DNA from: Kangiellaceae bacterium | GTDB taxonomy: Bacteria > Pseudomonadota > Gammaproteobacteria > Enterobacterales > Kangiellaceae | Assembly: GCA_030590405.1 (NCBI GenBank) | Contig: JAUUYO010000175.1 | Coordinates: forward strand, 1-7,244 | Length of the DNA stretch: 7,244 nt | Reading direction: 5' to 3' | Shown here: positions 1 through 6,608 of the stretch, in pieces | How positions within the stretch are numbered: position 1 is the first letter of the stretch | How the letters are laid out: each line of letters starts with the position of its first letter | The notes under the pieces: generated by a model | Told to the model about the DNA's origin: nothing | The model's database searches: none | What the model saw: the letters and a program-made list of their open reading frames with translations, nothing else | Program-made: the position numbers and the translations under genes

Positions 1-1
1 A

Positions 2-868
2 CTCAATCATAAATTTGCAGACTTGGGCATTGAAGTGAGTTTTGTTGATATGACAAACGAATCTGAGGTGAGAGCGGCAATCAAAGAAAATTCAAAACTT
101 ATTTTTCTTGAAACGCCAGTTAATCCCAACCTGGTAGTGTTTGATATAAAAATGCTAGCAACCATCGCAAAACAAAATAACCTTCTGTCAATTATTGATA
201 ATACGTTTATGTCGCCAGTTTTGCAGCAGCCGATTTCATTAGGTGTTGATCTGGTGATCCATAGTGCTACTAAATTCTTAAATGGTCATGGCGATGTCGT
301 AGCAGGGATTGCTTGCGGTAGTGCTGAGCAAATTGAAAATATTAAGTTAACCACACTTAAAGATATGGGCGCTGTAATGAGCCCTAATGATGCATGGCTG
401 ATTATTCGCGGTTTGAAAACATTACATTTACGAGTTGAACGTCATTGCCAAAATGCTCAGAAAGTTGCTGAATTTTTAGAGCAGCACGAAGCGATTAGTG
501 AAGTATATTATCCAGGACTCCCATCTCATCCAGGGCATCACTTTATAGGTAATCAGATGAAAGCGGGCGGCGGCGTGATTGCATTCGAATTACAGGGTGA
601 TTTTGAACAAGCGCTGGAATTTATGAATTCTCTCAAAATGTGTGTCATAGCAGTTAGTCTTGGTGATGCTGAAACATTAATTCAACACCCCGCAAGTATG
701 ACCCACTCTCCCTATACCGATGAAGAGCGAAGAGATGCCGGAATTACTGATACTTTAGTTAGAGTTGCAGTAGGGCTTGAACATGTTGATGATATTATCA
801 ACGATCTCAAGCAGGCATTAGAAACAGCGGCAAGCAGCCGATCTGTTAAATTAAAACAAATTGCTTAA
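2..868 (+). CDS. megL: Methionine gamma-lyase (PLP-dependent Cys/Met metabolism enzyme), 5'-truncated by window edge
   Basis: This enzyme of the Cys/Met metabolism PLP family (fold type I, cytosolic) probably cleaves L-methionine to methanethiol, 2-oxobutyrate and ammonia. The frame is open from base 2, so the TTG at 23 is not the start. There are 288 visible codons, and about 110-120 N-terminal residues are missing compared with the ~400-residue family. The PLP-binding lysine is seen in SATKFLNGHGD (Lys codon 272-274), preceded by the cofactor-contacting Asp in IIDNTFMSP. Later come LKDM...MSPNDAW, AVSLGDAETLIQHPASMTHS and the carboxylate-binding Arg in LVRVAVGLE. The LKD motif, and Val rather than Glu before SLGD, fit methionine gamma-lyase better than cystathionine gamma-synthase or gamma-lyase. 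The Cys typical of methionine lyases (Cys116 in Pseudomonas putida) lies outside the window, so a related gamma-lyase remains possible. Same strand as the downstream marR, but separated by 235 bp and a promoter. Confidence 0.88.
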   Translation, partial: LNHKFADLGIEVSFVDMTNESEVRAAIKENSKLIFLETPVNPNLVVFDIKMLATIAKQNNLLSIIDNTFMSPVLQQPISLGVDLVIHSATKFLNGHGDVVAGIACGSAEQIENIKLTTLKDMGAVMSPNDAWLIIRGLKTLHLRVERHCQNAQKVAEFLEQHEAISEVYYPGLPSHPGHHFIGNQMKAGGGVIAFELQGDFEQALEFMNSLKMCVIAVSLGDAETLIQHPASMTHSPYTDEERRDAGITDTLVRVAVGLEHVDDIINDLKQALETAASSRSVKLKQIA

Positions 869-887
869 ATGATTTTTTTGATTAAAG

Positions 888-914
888 GTTGTTGATCTTT
901 CATAGTTCAACAGC
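888..914 (+). repeat. Hairpin after the methionine gamma-lyase gene
   Basis: GTTGTTGA (888-895) and TCAACAGC (907-914) can form an 8-bp stem with one G-U pair around an 11-nt loop, 19 bp after the lyase stop codon. No T-run follows it, so it is not a convincing intrinsic terminator. It may be a transcript 3'-end stabilising structure or chance. Confidence 0.3.
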
Positions 915-1044
915 TCTAGATTATGTTGTAGTTTGTAGTTTGAAAATACAATAGACTTAAATTTGAGCGATGCAAAGTAGTTATAGCCGCGAAGGTTAAA
1001 GCTCAGTGTTTCACTGCGCAATAGTGTAAAGTGATACAGTATAC

Positions 1045-1073
1045 TTGACATTTAGCATGTGTATGCATACTAT
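1045..1073 (+). promoter_or_regulatory. Sigma70-type promoter of the marR unit
   Basis: A perfect -35 box TTGACA (1045-1050) is followed by a 17-bp spacer and TACTAT (1068-1073, 4/6 to the -10 consensus). Transcription would start near 1080. This fits a marR start at ATG 1104 and excludes the in-frame GTG at 1059, which lies inside the promoter. The 8-bp palindrome AGTATACT (1038-1045) overlaps the first base of the -35 box. Confidence 0.65.
1056..1070 (+). promoter_or_regulatory. Candidate MarR operator in the marR promoter
   Basis: The perfect 10-bp palindrome GTATGCATAC (1061-1070) sits between the -35 and -10 boxes and overlaps the -10, so a bound dimer would block RNA polymerase. The surrounding CATGTGTATGCATA (1056-1069) matches CATGTATATACATA upstream of the transporter gene (1545-1558) at 12 of 14 bases. 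Autoregulation from a palindrome in the own promoter is usual for MarR proteins. The assignment to this regulator is inference from position. Confidence 0.5.
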
Positions 1074-1103
1074 TGTCTATCTGAAACCTTCAAAGTGGCT
1101 TCT

Positions 1104-1523
1104 ATGGAAGTTTGTTTTAATTTTGCAATGAGAAAATCGACTCGGGTGATTACTCACTTTTACGAGGAAAGGCTTTCACAAGTTGGACTCAAAGTCGGTC
1201 AGTTTAGTGTGCTAAGAGCCGTTAATTTTCTTAAGCAAACGACTAACAAAGAGTTACAACGAGGCTTAGTGTTAGATCAAACAACCTTGTCAAGAAGTCT
1301 TAAACCTCTGATCAGAGATGGGTTATTGTTGGTAACTACCGATGAAAAGGATAAGCGAAGTAAATTGATCCAATTATCTAAAAAAGGCTTGAAACTTTAT
1401 CAAACAGCTTTGCCAATATGGAAGCAAGCGCAAGAGCAGCTAGAGGAAAAGTTGGGTGGTAAAGATGTTAAACAAATTGTCAAGCTTTCAGAGTCGATTG
1501 TAAAAAAATTAGCGAATATTTAA
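1104..1523 (+). CDS. MarR-family winged-helix transcriptional regulator
   Basis: A cytoplasmic dimeric DNA-binding regulator of 139 residues, a normal MarR length. The N-terminal dimerisation helix (FNFAMRKSTRVITHFYEERL) is followed by GLKVGQFSVLRAV. The helix-turn-helix lies around residues 46-70 (TNKELQRGLVLDQTTLSRSL), and the wing around 78-95 has the family's DEKDKRSKLIQLSKKG pattern. C-terminal helices complete the dimer interface. ATG 1104 is chosen because the promoter at 1045-1073 places the transcript start near 1080; the longer GTG start at 1059 would fall inside that promoter. The Shine-Dalgarno is weak (AAGTGG, 1093-1098). Cys4 sits where OhrR-type MarR proteins carry their peroxide-sensing cysteine, which is suggestive only. 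The transporter gene starts 45 bp downstream, so the regulator most likely controls itself and the transporter unit. The ligand is unknown. Confidence 0.88.
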   Translation: MEVCFNFAMRKSTRVITHFYEERLSQVGLKVGQFSVLRAVNFLKQTTNKELQRGLVLDQTTLSRSLKPLIRDGLLLVTTDEKDKRSKLIQLSKKGLKLYQTALPIWKQAQEQLEEKLGGKDVKQIVKLSESIVKKLANI

Positions 1524-1544
1524 TTCATTTTTTTTAAGTAAATA

Positions 1545-1558
1545 CATGTATATACATA
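1545..1558 (+). promoter_or_regulatory. Candidate MarR operator upstream of the transporter gene
   Basis: The perfect 12-bp palindrome ATGTATATACAT (1546-1557) lies 11 bp before the transporter start codon. With its flanks (CATGTATATACATA) it matches 12 of 14 bases of the element in the marR promoter. It could repress an internal promoter, act as a roadblock to read-through from the marR promoter, or influence translation initiation, because the AGGTG ribosome binding site begins at its edge (1558-1562). No convincing -35/-10 pair was found in the marR-transporter gap. Confidence 0.45.
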
Positions 1559-1568
1559 GGTGTTAATT

Positions 1569-4500
1569 ATGTACCCAGAAAATCAACCACCAGTGGTTTT
1601 AAGATTGGCGAGGTTTATCGTCAAATATTCCAAGACTAACGTGATGATTAGTTTGTTGTTAATGTTTGCGCTATTTAGCGCGCTGCCTGGACTATTTAAA
1701 GATACTCGGGCAGATGCTTTTTTAGCAGAAGATAATCCCGCGCTGGTCTATCGGGAAAGAGTGAAGGCCCAGTTTGGCTTGAGTGATCCTATTGTTGTTG
1801 CTGTGGTTAATTCTTCTGAAAATGGGGTTTTTAATCCTCAGTCATTGGCGTTAGTTAATTGGTTGAGCGAACAAATTTCTTCTCTCGAAAATGTCAATAC
1901 TGAGCGCGTGACGAGTTTAGCCACAGAAAACAATATTATTGGCTCAGAAGAAGGTATGGAGGTTGAAGCTTTTTTTAAAGAGCTACCAGAAAACCAGGTT
2001 CAGGCTGAGCATATTTGGCAGCAGGTTTCTGATTTTCCGCTTTATATGGGAAGCCTGGTGGCTAAGGATAAGAAAGCCACTTTAATTGTCGCCGAGTTAA
2101 TCGATGAAGATCAGGTTGAACAAACCTACCAACAAATCTTGGCACTTGTAGAACGAGCACCGAATGTTGGTGATGATAGAATTCATGTTGCTGGTGAAGG
2201 TGCAATCGCTGGTTATTTGGGCAGTTATATCGATCAAGATGCCCAGCGGCTAAATCCCATGGCCGGGTTAATTATTACCTTGATTATTCTATTTGCCTTT
2301 CGCCGTTTTAGCCCTGGCCTTTTATCCAATGTGATTATCGCGGCGTCGGTATTAATGACTATTAGCATTATGGCGATGAGTGGTGTGGCATTTTTTGTCA
2401 TTACCAATGCATTACCCGTTATCTTGATTGGGATCTCAGTGGCCGACTCAGTACATATTTATAGTCACTATTTTGAGTTACAGGCGCGCCATCCAACTCA
2501 AGATAAAAAAGAATTGATTGTCAAAACTCTGGTTGCCATGTGGCGACCGATCACTCTGACCAGTTTAACTACCATTGCAGGTTTTATTGGGCTTTATTTT
2601 GCGGCGTATATGCCACCGTTTAAATATTTTGGTTTATTTACCGCTATCGGTGTGGCAATTGCGTGGCTCTATTCATTAGTCTTTTTACCCGCTGCGATGG
2701 CGTTGATCAAACCATCGGCCAGTCCATATTTTGTTACTTTGAATCAAACTAACCAGCTGGACAAGTTTGCTCAAATAATGGTAGTGCTAGGCCGCGTTTC
2801 TCTGAATAAACCGTGGCTGACAGTGCTCTTGTTTTTATCGGTTATTATTGGCGGTATTTATTCAACCAGTCAACTGCAAGTTAATGAAGATCGCATTCAA
2901 ACCTTTCATCCAAGTGAACCGCTTTATCAGGCCGATCAAGTTATCAATCAACATTTTGACGGAACGAATAATCTGGATATTGTGATCGAAGCCAAACAAA
3001 ATGAGGGATTATTTATACCGGAAAATCTGGCTAAAATAGAAGCGCTTCAAAACTACGCGTTGTCACTAAATAATGTAAAAGGAGCGACTTCCATTGTTGA
3101 TTATTTAAAGCAAATGAACCGATCGTTAAATGGCGGAAAACAAAGTGATTATCAACTGCCAAAAAGTAAAGAACTCACCGCGCAATACTTTTTAATCTAT
3201 TCCGCGTCTTCTGATCCAACGGATTTTGAAGAGGAAATCGACTATGACTACCGCATGGCAAACCTTCGACTAAATTTAAATAAAGGAAGTTATATTGATA
3301 CTAAAGAGACTATTAAAAAACTTAAAAGCTATACTGAGCTAAATTATAATAATGAACAAATCAGTGCGACCTTAAGTGGACGAGTAACCGTTAACTATCA
3401 CTGGATAAAGGATTTAGGAGAAAGTCATTTTGTCGGATTAACCATTTCAATGTTTCTGGTATGGGCCGTTTCTGCATTGCTTTTTGGCTCACTAACCGCA
3501 GGGTTGTACGCGATTTTACCGGTGGCGAGTTCCATTTTGTTGGTGTATACGGCAATGGTGGTATTAAATATCGATCTCGGTATCGGTACCTCAATGTTTG
3601 CCTCGGTCGCGATTGGTTTAGGTGTCGATTTTGCTATTCATACTATCGACCGATTAAGAGGTTTATATCGGGAGAATCAAGGTGATTGGGATCAAACTCT
3701 TAGTCAGCTTTACCCATCCACCGGACGAGCATTATTTTTTAATTATCTGGCTATCGCTTGTGGTTTTGGTGTTCTCATTTCCAGCCAGGTGGTTCCTTTA
3801 ACGAATTTTGGAATGATTGTTGTAGTATCGGTTACTACCAGTTTTTTAGCCAGCATGAGTTTGTTACCTGCTTTAATCAAGATCACCAGGCCGCATTTTA
3901 TTAGTGATTATCAAACTAGTAAGTCATCTTATTCTCTGGGCAAAAAATTGATCAGAATTTCATCCATTGTTTTGTTAGTGGGATTTATCGGTAATCTGTT
4001 TATGAGCCAACAGGTTCAAGCGGGAGCATTACCTAATGCTGTCGACATAGTGGAGCGGGTTAATGCGATTGATGATGGACAACAGGTCACCCGCAATTTA
4101 ACCATGACCATGACCGATAAGCGCGGCAAGGTCCGCGTCAGAGAAACCTTAGCCTATCGAAAATATTATGCTGATGAAAAACGTACTATTTTATTTTACA
4201 AAAAACCCACGAATGTCAAGGGAACGGCGTTTTTGACCTTTGATTATCCTGAAGCAACGGTTGATGATGATCAATGGTTATATCTGCCCGCCTTAAGAAA
4301 AGTCAGGCGAATATCCGCTTCTGATCGAGGCGATTATTTTCTAGGAACCGATTTTACTTATGAAGATATTAAACTGGAAGGCAAGCTGGATCTAAACGAT
4401 TACGATTTTGAGAGCGTTAAATTCGAATCTTTCAAATTAGATGATCAACAACCCACTGATACCTTATTAATGAGAGGTATACCGAAAAATCAGAAAATAG

Positions 4501-4775
4501 CCAAGGAGCTAGGTTATTCAAAAACGGAATTTAATGTTGATCAACAGACCGGAATGATCGTTAGAGCAAAATATTGGGATGTTAAAGGGAAACTACTCAA
4601 AACACTCAATATTTCTCAAATCAGGAAAGTGAGCGGTATCTACACCCGCCATAAAATGGTGGTTGATAATCACAAAACAGGCCATCGAACTCAGTTTGAT
4701 TTTAGTCAGGTGGATTATCAATCAGAAGTAAAAGATGCTTTGTTTAGTCAGCGCGCTATGAAACGGGGTAAATAG
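1569..4775 (+). CDS. RND/MMPL-type transporter fused to a LolA-like outer-membrane lipoprotein-sorting domain
   Basis: An inner-membrane RND-superfamily transporter (MMPL/HpnN-like, probably proton-driven) with a periplasmic LolA-like domain added at its C-terminus; 1068 residues. ATG 1569 is chosen over GTG 1560 because AGGTG (1558-1562) lies six bases upstream. The layout is the duplicated RND plan: TM1 ~24-43, periplasmic loop to ~230, TM2-6 ~232-379, TM7 ~415-433, second loop, TM8-12 ~620-766. Candidate proton-relay acidic residues are Asp293 (GISVADSVHIY) and Asp687 (GLGVDFAIH), at equivalent places in TM4 and TM10. Residues ~794-818 form a further hydrophobic segment resembling a signal peptide (basic KK, hydrophobic core, QQVQA then G). 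Residues 819-1068 are a full LolA-like domain with the signature YLPALRKVRRISASDR and GTDFTYEDI. In related loci, as I recall them, this domain is usually a separate gene. The likely role is moving a lipid or hydrophobic compound between membranes; the substrate cannot be read from sequence. The barrel gene starts one base after the stop. Confidence 0.87.
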   Translation: MYPENQPPVVLRLARFIVKYSKTNVMISLLLMFALFSALPGLFKDTRADAFLAEDNPALVYRERVKAQFGLSDPIVVAVVNSSENGVFNPQSLALVNWLSEQISSLENVNTERVTSLATENNIIGSEEGMEVEAFFKELPENQVQAEHIWQQVSDFPLYMGSLVAKDKKATLIVAELIDEDQVEQTYQQILALVERAPNVGDDRIHVAGEGAIAGYLGSYIDQDAQRLNPMAGLIITLIILFAFRRFSPGLLSNVIIAASVLMTISIMAMSGVAFFVITNALPVILIGISVADSVHIYSHYFELQARHPTQDKKELIVKTLVAMWRPITLTSLTTIAGFIGLYFAAYMPPFKYFGLFTAIGVAIAWLYSLVFLPAAMALIKPSASPYFVTLNQTNQLDKFAQIMVVLGRVSLNKPWLTVLLFLSVIIGGIYSTSQLQVNEDRIQTFHPSEPLYQADQVINQHFDGTNNLDIVIEAKQNEGLFIPENLAKIEALQNYALSLNNVKGATSIVDYLKQMNRSLNGGKQSDYQLPKSKELTAQYFLIYSASSDPTDFEEEIDYDYRMANLRLNLNKGSYIDTKETIKKLKSYTELNYNNEQISATLSGRVTVNYHWIKDLGESHFVGLTISMFLVWAVSALLFGSLTAGLYAILPVASSILLVYTAMVVLNIDLGIGTSMFASVAIGLGVDFAIHTIDRLRGLYRENQGDWDQTLSQLYPSTGRALFFNYLAIACGFGVLISSQVVPLTNFGMIVVVSVTTSFLASMSLLPALIKITRPHFISDYQTSKSSYSLGKKLIRISSIVLLVGFIGNLFMSQQVQAGALPNAVDIVERVNAIDDGQQVTRNLTMTMTDKRGKVRVRETLAYRKYYADEKRTILFYKKPTNVKGTAFLTFDYPEATVDDDQWLYLPALRKVRRISASDRGDYFLGTDFTYEDIKLEGKLDLNDYDFESVKFESFKLDDQQPTDTLLMRGIPKNQKIAKELGYSKTEFNVDQQTGMIVRAKYWDVKGKLLKTLNISQIRKVSGIYTRHKMVVDNHKTGHRTQFDFSQVDYQSEVKDALFSQRAMKRGK

Positions 4776-4776
4776 A

Positions 4777-6126
4777 GTGAGGCAGAAGAACCTTAAACGG
4801 GATCTATCATTATCTTTAGTCTTTTATTTTTTCCTGTTTGATAACTTCAGCCTGCATGCCAGCGAATTTTCAGCGATCGTTGAGCAGCAACTGGTTGTCG
4901 ATAAAAAAGGCCACAGCCAGAAGTTTGCAACGACTTTTAAACCCGAGTGGCAGTTAGAAATAACCGACAGCAGCCAAATGACAATGATTGGGAAATTCAG
5001 GTTTGATAGTCAGGATAACTTTGCAGCCTCGGTTGAATCACCGGATAATTATGGCTCTTTCAATGGACCCATTACCGCCGGAAGTCACGGCGGAGTTGAA
5101 ATACGAGAATGGTATTTTGATACGGAATTTATGAGTAGCTTCTGGCGGATCGGTAAACAACAAGTGGCCTGGGGGCAAGCCGATGGTTTAAAGGTGCTTG
5201 ATGTGATTAACCCACAAAGCTTTAGCGAGTTTATTTTGGATGAATTTGAAGACTCCAGAATTCCCCTTTGGATGCTTAATGTAGAGCTACCCATTAATGA
5301 TGACTCAAGCTTTCAGGTTTTGTGGATCCCTGATTTAACTTATCACGAATTTGCTGAAGCCGGAAAAAGGTTTCAAATTACCAGTCCTTTATTTGTGCCC
5401 AATATTCCAGAGGATATCTTTGTCAGTTCTTTTTCAAAAAGTAAACCTTCATCTATTCTTACCGACAGTGATCTGGGATTTCGTTACTCTCTATTTTATC
5501 AAGGTTGGGATTTAACTTTTAATTACCTTTATCATTATCACGATTCGCCTGTACTGTTTCGCCATTTCAGTGAGCAGGGGCTGGCGATTGAATCACGTTA
5601 TCAACGCAATCACCTGTTGGGCAGTACCGCAAGTAATGTCTTTGGAGATTTTACCCTGCGGATGGAAATAGGCTATAGCAGCGATACTTATCATCTGAAA
5701 CAATTAACCACTGCTCTGCTGGTGACAGATCAATTGACTACAGAGCAGGGTATTTTAAAAACGCCAGAAATTGCTTCGGTGATCGGTTTGGACTGGCAAG
5801 GTTTACAAGATATTTTTATTAGCGTCCAGTGGTTTCAAAGCTATCTGTTTGATGATGTTCAAACGCTTGTCAGACCAAGAGATAATCAAGTGTTGTCGTT
5901 TTTGTACAAGCAAACTTTCCAAAATGAAACCTGGGAGCTAAATTGGTTAACGCTTTATGGAACAGATCAAATGGATAGCTCGATGCAAATTGAATTGAGT
6001 TATTTGCTTGAAGATGATCTCAAAGTTGGTTTTTCGCTGGATATGTTTTCAGGCAATATTGATGGGTTATTTGGTCAGTTTAAACAACGTGATCAGTTAG
6101 GGCTGAGGATCGAATGGGGCTGGTAG
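4777..6126 (+). CDS. Outer-membrane beta-barrel protein (DUF1302-like), partner of the transporter
   Basis: A probable outer-membrane barrel of 449 residues. The GTG start lies one base after the transporter stop, with GGGG (4765-4768) eight bases upstream, so translation is probably coupled. A basic N-terminus (MRQKNLKR), a hydrophobic stretch and SLHA before SEF form a signal peptide cleaved near residue 29. The mature part is rich in alternating hydrophobic/polar beta strands and aromatic residues and ends in EWGW; a terminal aromatic residue is the usual Bam-complex signal. The block IGKQQVAWGQADGLKVLDVI (about residues 121-140), then FEDSRIPLWMLNVELPI, resembles proteins annotated as DUF1302 that occur beside RND transporters and LolA-like proteins. 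It probably forms the outer-membrane end of the route served by the fused transporter, as a channel or receptor. The barrel assignment is firm; the DUF1302 family assignment is from memory of the motif and less certain. Confidence 0.8.
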   Translation: MRQKNLKRDLSLSLVFYFFLFDNFSLHASEFSAIVEQQLVVDKKGHSQKFATTFKPEWQLEITDSSQMTMIGKFRFDSQDNFAASVESPDNYGSFNGPITAGSHGGVEIREWYFDTEFMSSFWRIGKQQVAWGQADGLKVLDVINPQSFSEFILDEFEDSRIPLWMLNVELPINDDSSFQVLWIPDLTYHEFAEAGKRFQITSPLFVPNIPEDIFVSSFSKSKPSSILTDSDLGFRYSLFYQGWDLTFNYLYHYHDSPVLFRHFSEQGLAIESRYQRNHLLGSTASNVFGDFTLRMEIGYSSDTYHLKQLTTALLVTDQLTTEQGILKTPEIASVIGLDWQGLQDIFISVQWFQSYLFDDVQTLVRPRDNQVLSFLYKQTFQNETWELNWLTLYGTDQMDSSMQIELSYLLEDDLKVGFSLDMFSGNIDGLFGQFKQRDQLGLRIEWGW

Positions 6127-6286
6127 CATGCATATCATTTTAGTAAAAAATGTATAAACAAAATGGTGGAATATCGCAAAAAATCGTCGAAGCAAGTGAC
6201 TCTATAGGCTGTGTCAGGTAAGGAATGCGGCGATTTAAGTGAAAATATCGTATTTATGCACAGCTCTCAACTTTAGTTAATGAGAG
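6127..6286. other. Intergenic region between the barrel gene and the toxin-antitoxin promoter
   Basis: No supportable gene on either strand. It contains CTCTCA (6264-6269) and TGAGAG (6281-6286), a 6-bp inverted repeat just upstream of the antitoxin -35 box, whose loop holds a smaller ACT/AGT pairing. AATATCG occurs at 6170-6176 and 6244-6250 and recurs as the outer end of the antitoxin operator (6292-6298). No clear terminator for the barrel gene is visible. Confidence 0.4.
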
Positions 6287-6334
6287 TGGTCAATATCGTT
6301 CGATTCATCTATAATGGTCGAATCGAATGATATT
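6287..6334 (+). promoter_or_regulatory. Promoter and inverted-repeat operator of the toxin-antitoxin module
   Basis: TGGTCA (6287-6292, 4/6 to the -35 consensus), a 17-bp spacer and a perfect TATAAT (6310-6315) form a promoter with an expected start near 6322. The -10 box sits in the 13-bp centre of a large inverted repeat: AATATCGTTCGATTC (6292-6306) and GAATCGAATGATATT (6320-6334) pair at 14 of 15 positions. This is the layout expected for repression by a dimeric Phd/YefM antitoxin alone or in complex with its toxin. The in-frame ATG at 6327 lies in the right arm and is only about five bases from the predicted transcript start. Confidence 0.75.
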
Positions 6335-6347
6335 AAAGGCTTTAAAT

Positions 6348-6608
6348 ATGCAAGCGCTAACAGCTAATGATGCCAAAACCCATTTTGGAGAGATGTTGAT
6401 GAAGGTGCAACGAGCGCCTGTTCAAATAAACAAGAATGGCAAGCCTGTTGCTGTTGTGATTTCAGTCGAAGAATATGAAAGGATGGAAGTAGTAAAGATG
6501 CGTTTGTTGCAATCTAAAGCAGCTAAAGCGAAGGATGATATTCGCGATGGTCAAACAGTTGATGGAGAGCAATTTTTTGACGAGTTAGAAACCGGTAAAT
6601 ATGACTAA
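6348..6608 (+). CDS. Type II antitoxin, Phd/YefM family
   Basis: An 86-residue antitoxin, of normal family size. The N-terminal DNA-binding fold shows the Phd/YefM pattern: MQALTANDAKTHFGEMLMKV, then PVQINKNGKPVAVVISVEEYE. The acidic, probably flexible C-terminus (DGEQFFDELETGKYD) would wrap around and neutralise the toxin. ATG 6348 is chosen over ATG 6327 because AAAGG (6335-6339) stands eight bases upstream, the earlier ATG is inside the operator, and family members begin near this Met. The toxin gene overlaps its last 8 bases (ATG at 6601). It is expected to repress its own promoter through the inverted repeat at 6292-6334. If the toxin frame is really broken, this is an orphan antitoxin that could still repress the operon or neutralise a related toxin elsewhere. 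Confidence 0.9.
   Translation: MQALTANDAKTHFGEMLMKVQRAPVQINKNGKPVAVVISVEEYERMEVVKMRLLQSKAAKAKDDIRDGQTVDGEQFFDELETGKYD

Noticed and set aside
851..1051. A 66-codon open frame on the minus strand in the gap before marR
   Set aside because: It has no Shine-Dalgarno, overlaps the end of the lyase gene and starts inside the marR promoter; the product resembles nothing I recognise.
1059..1103. Longer marR form starting at GTG 1059
   Set aside because: The GTG lies between the -35 and -10 boxes of the strong promoter at 1045-1073, and the extra 15 residues do not look like MarR sequence.
1551..1556. TATACA as a -10 box for a promoter private to the transporter gene
   Set aside because: No -35 match lies 16-18 bp upstream, and the transcript would start after the ribosome binding site at 1558-1562.
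3391..3685. Open frames in other frames inside the transporter gene (3391-3594 minus, 3461-3685 plus)
   Set aside because: They lie fully inside a well-supported gene and their composition is that of shadow frames; no domain or start signal is seen.
5085..5294. A 69-codon minus-strand open frame inside the barrel gene
   Set aside because: It is antisense to a conserved region of the barrel protein and has no independent support.
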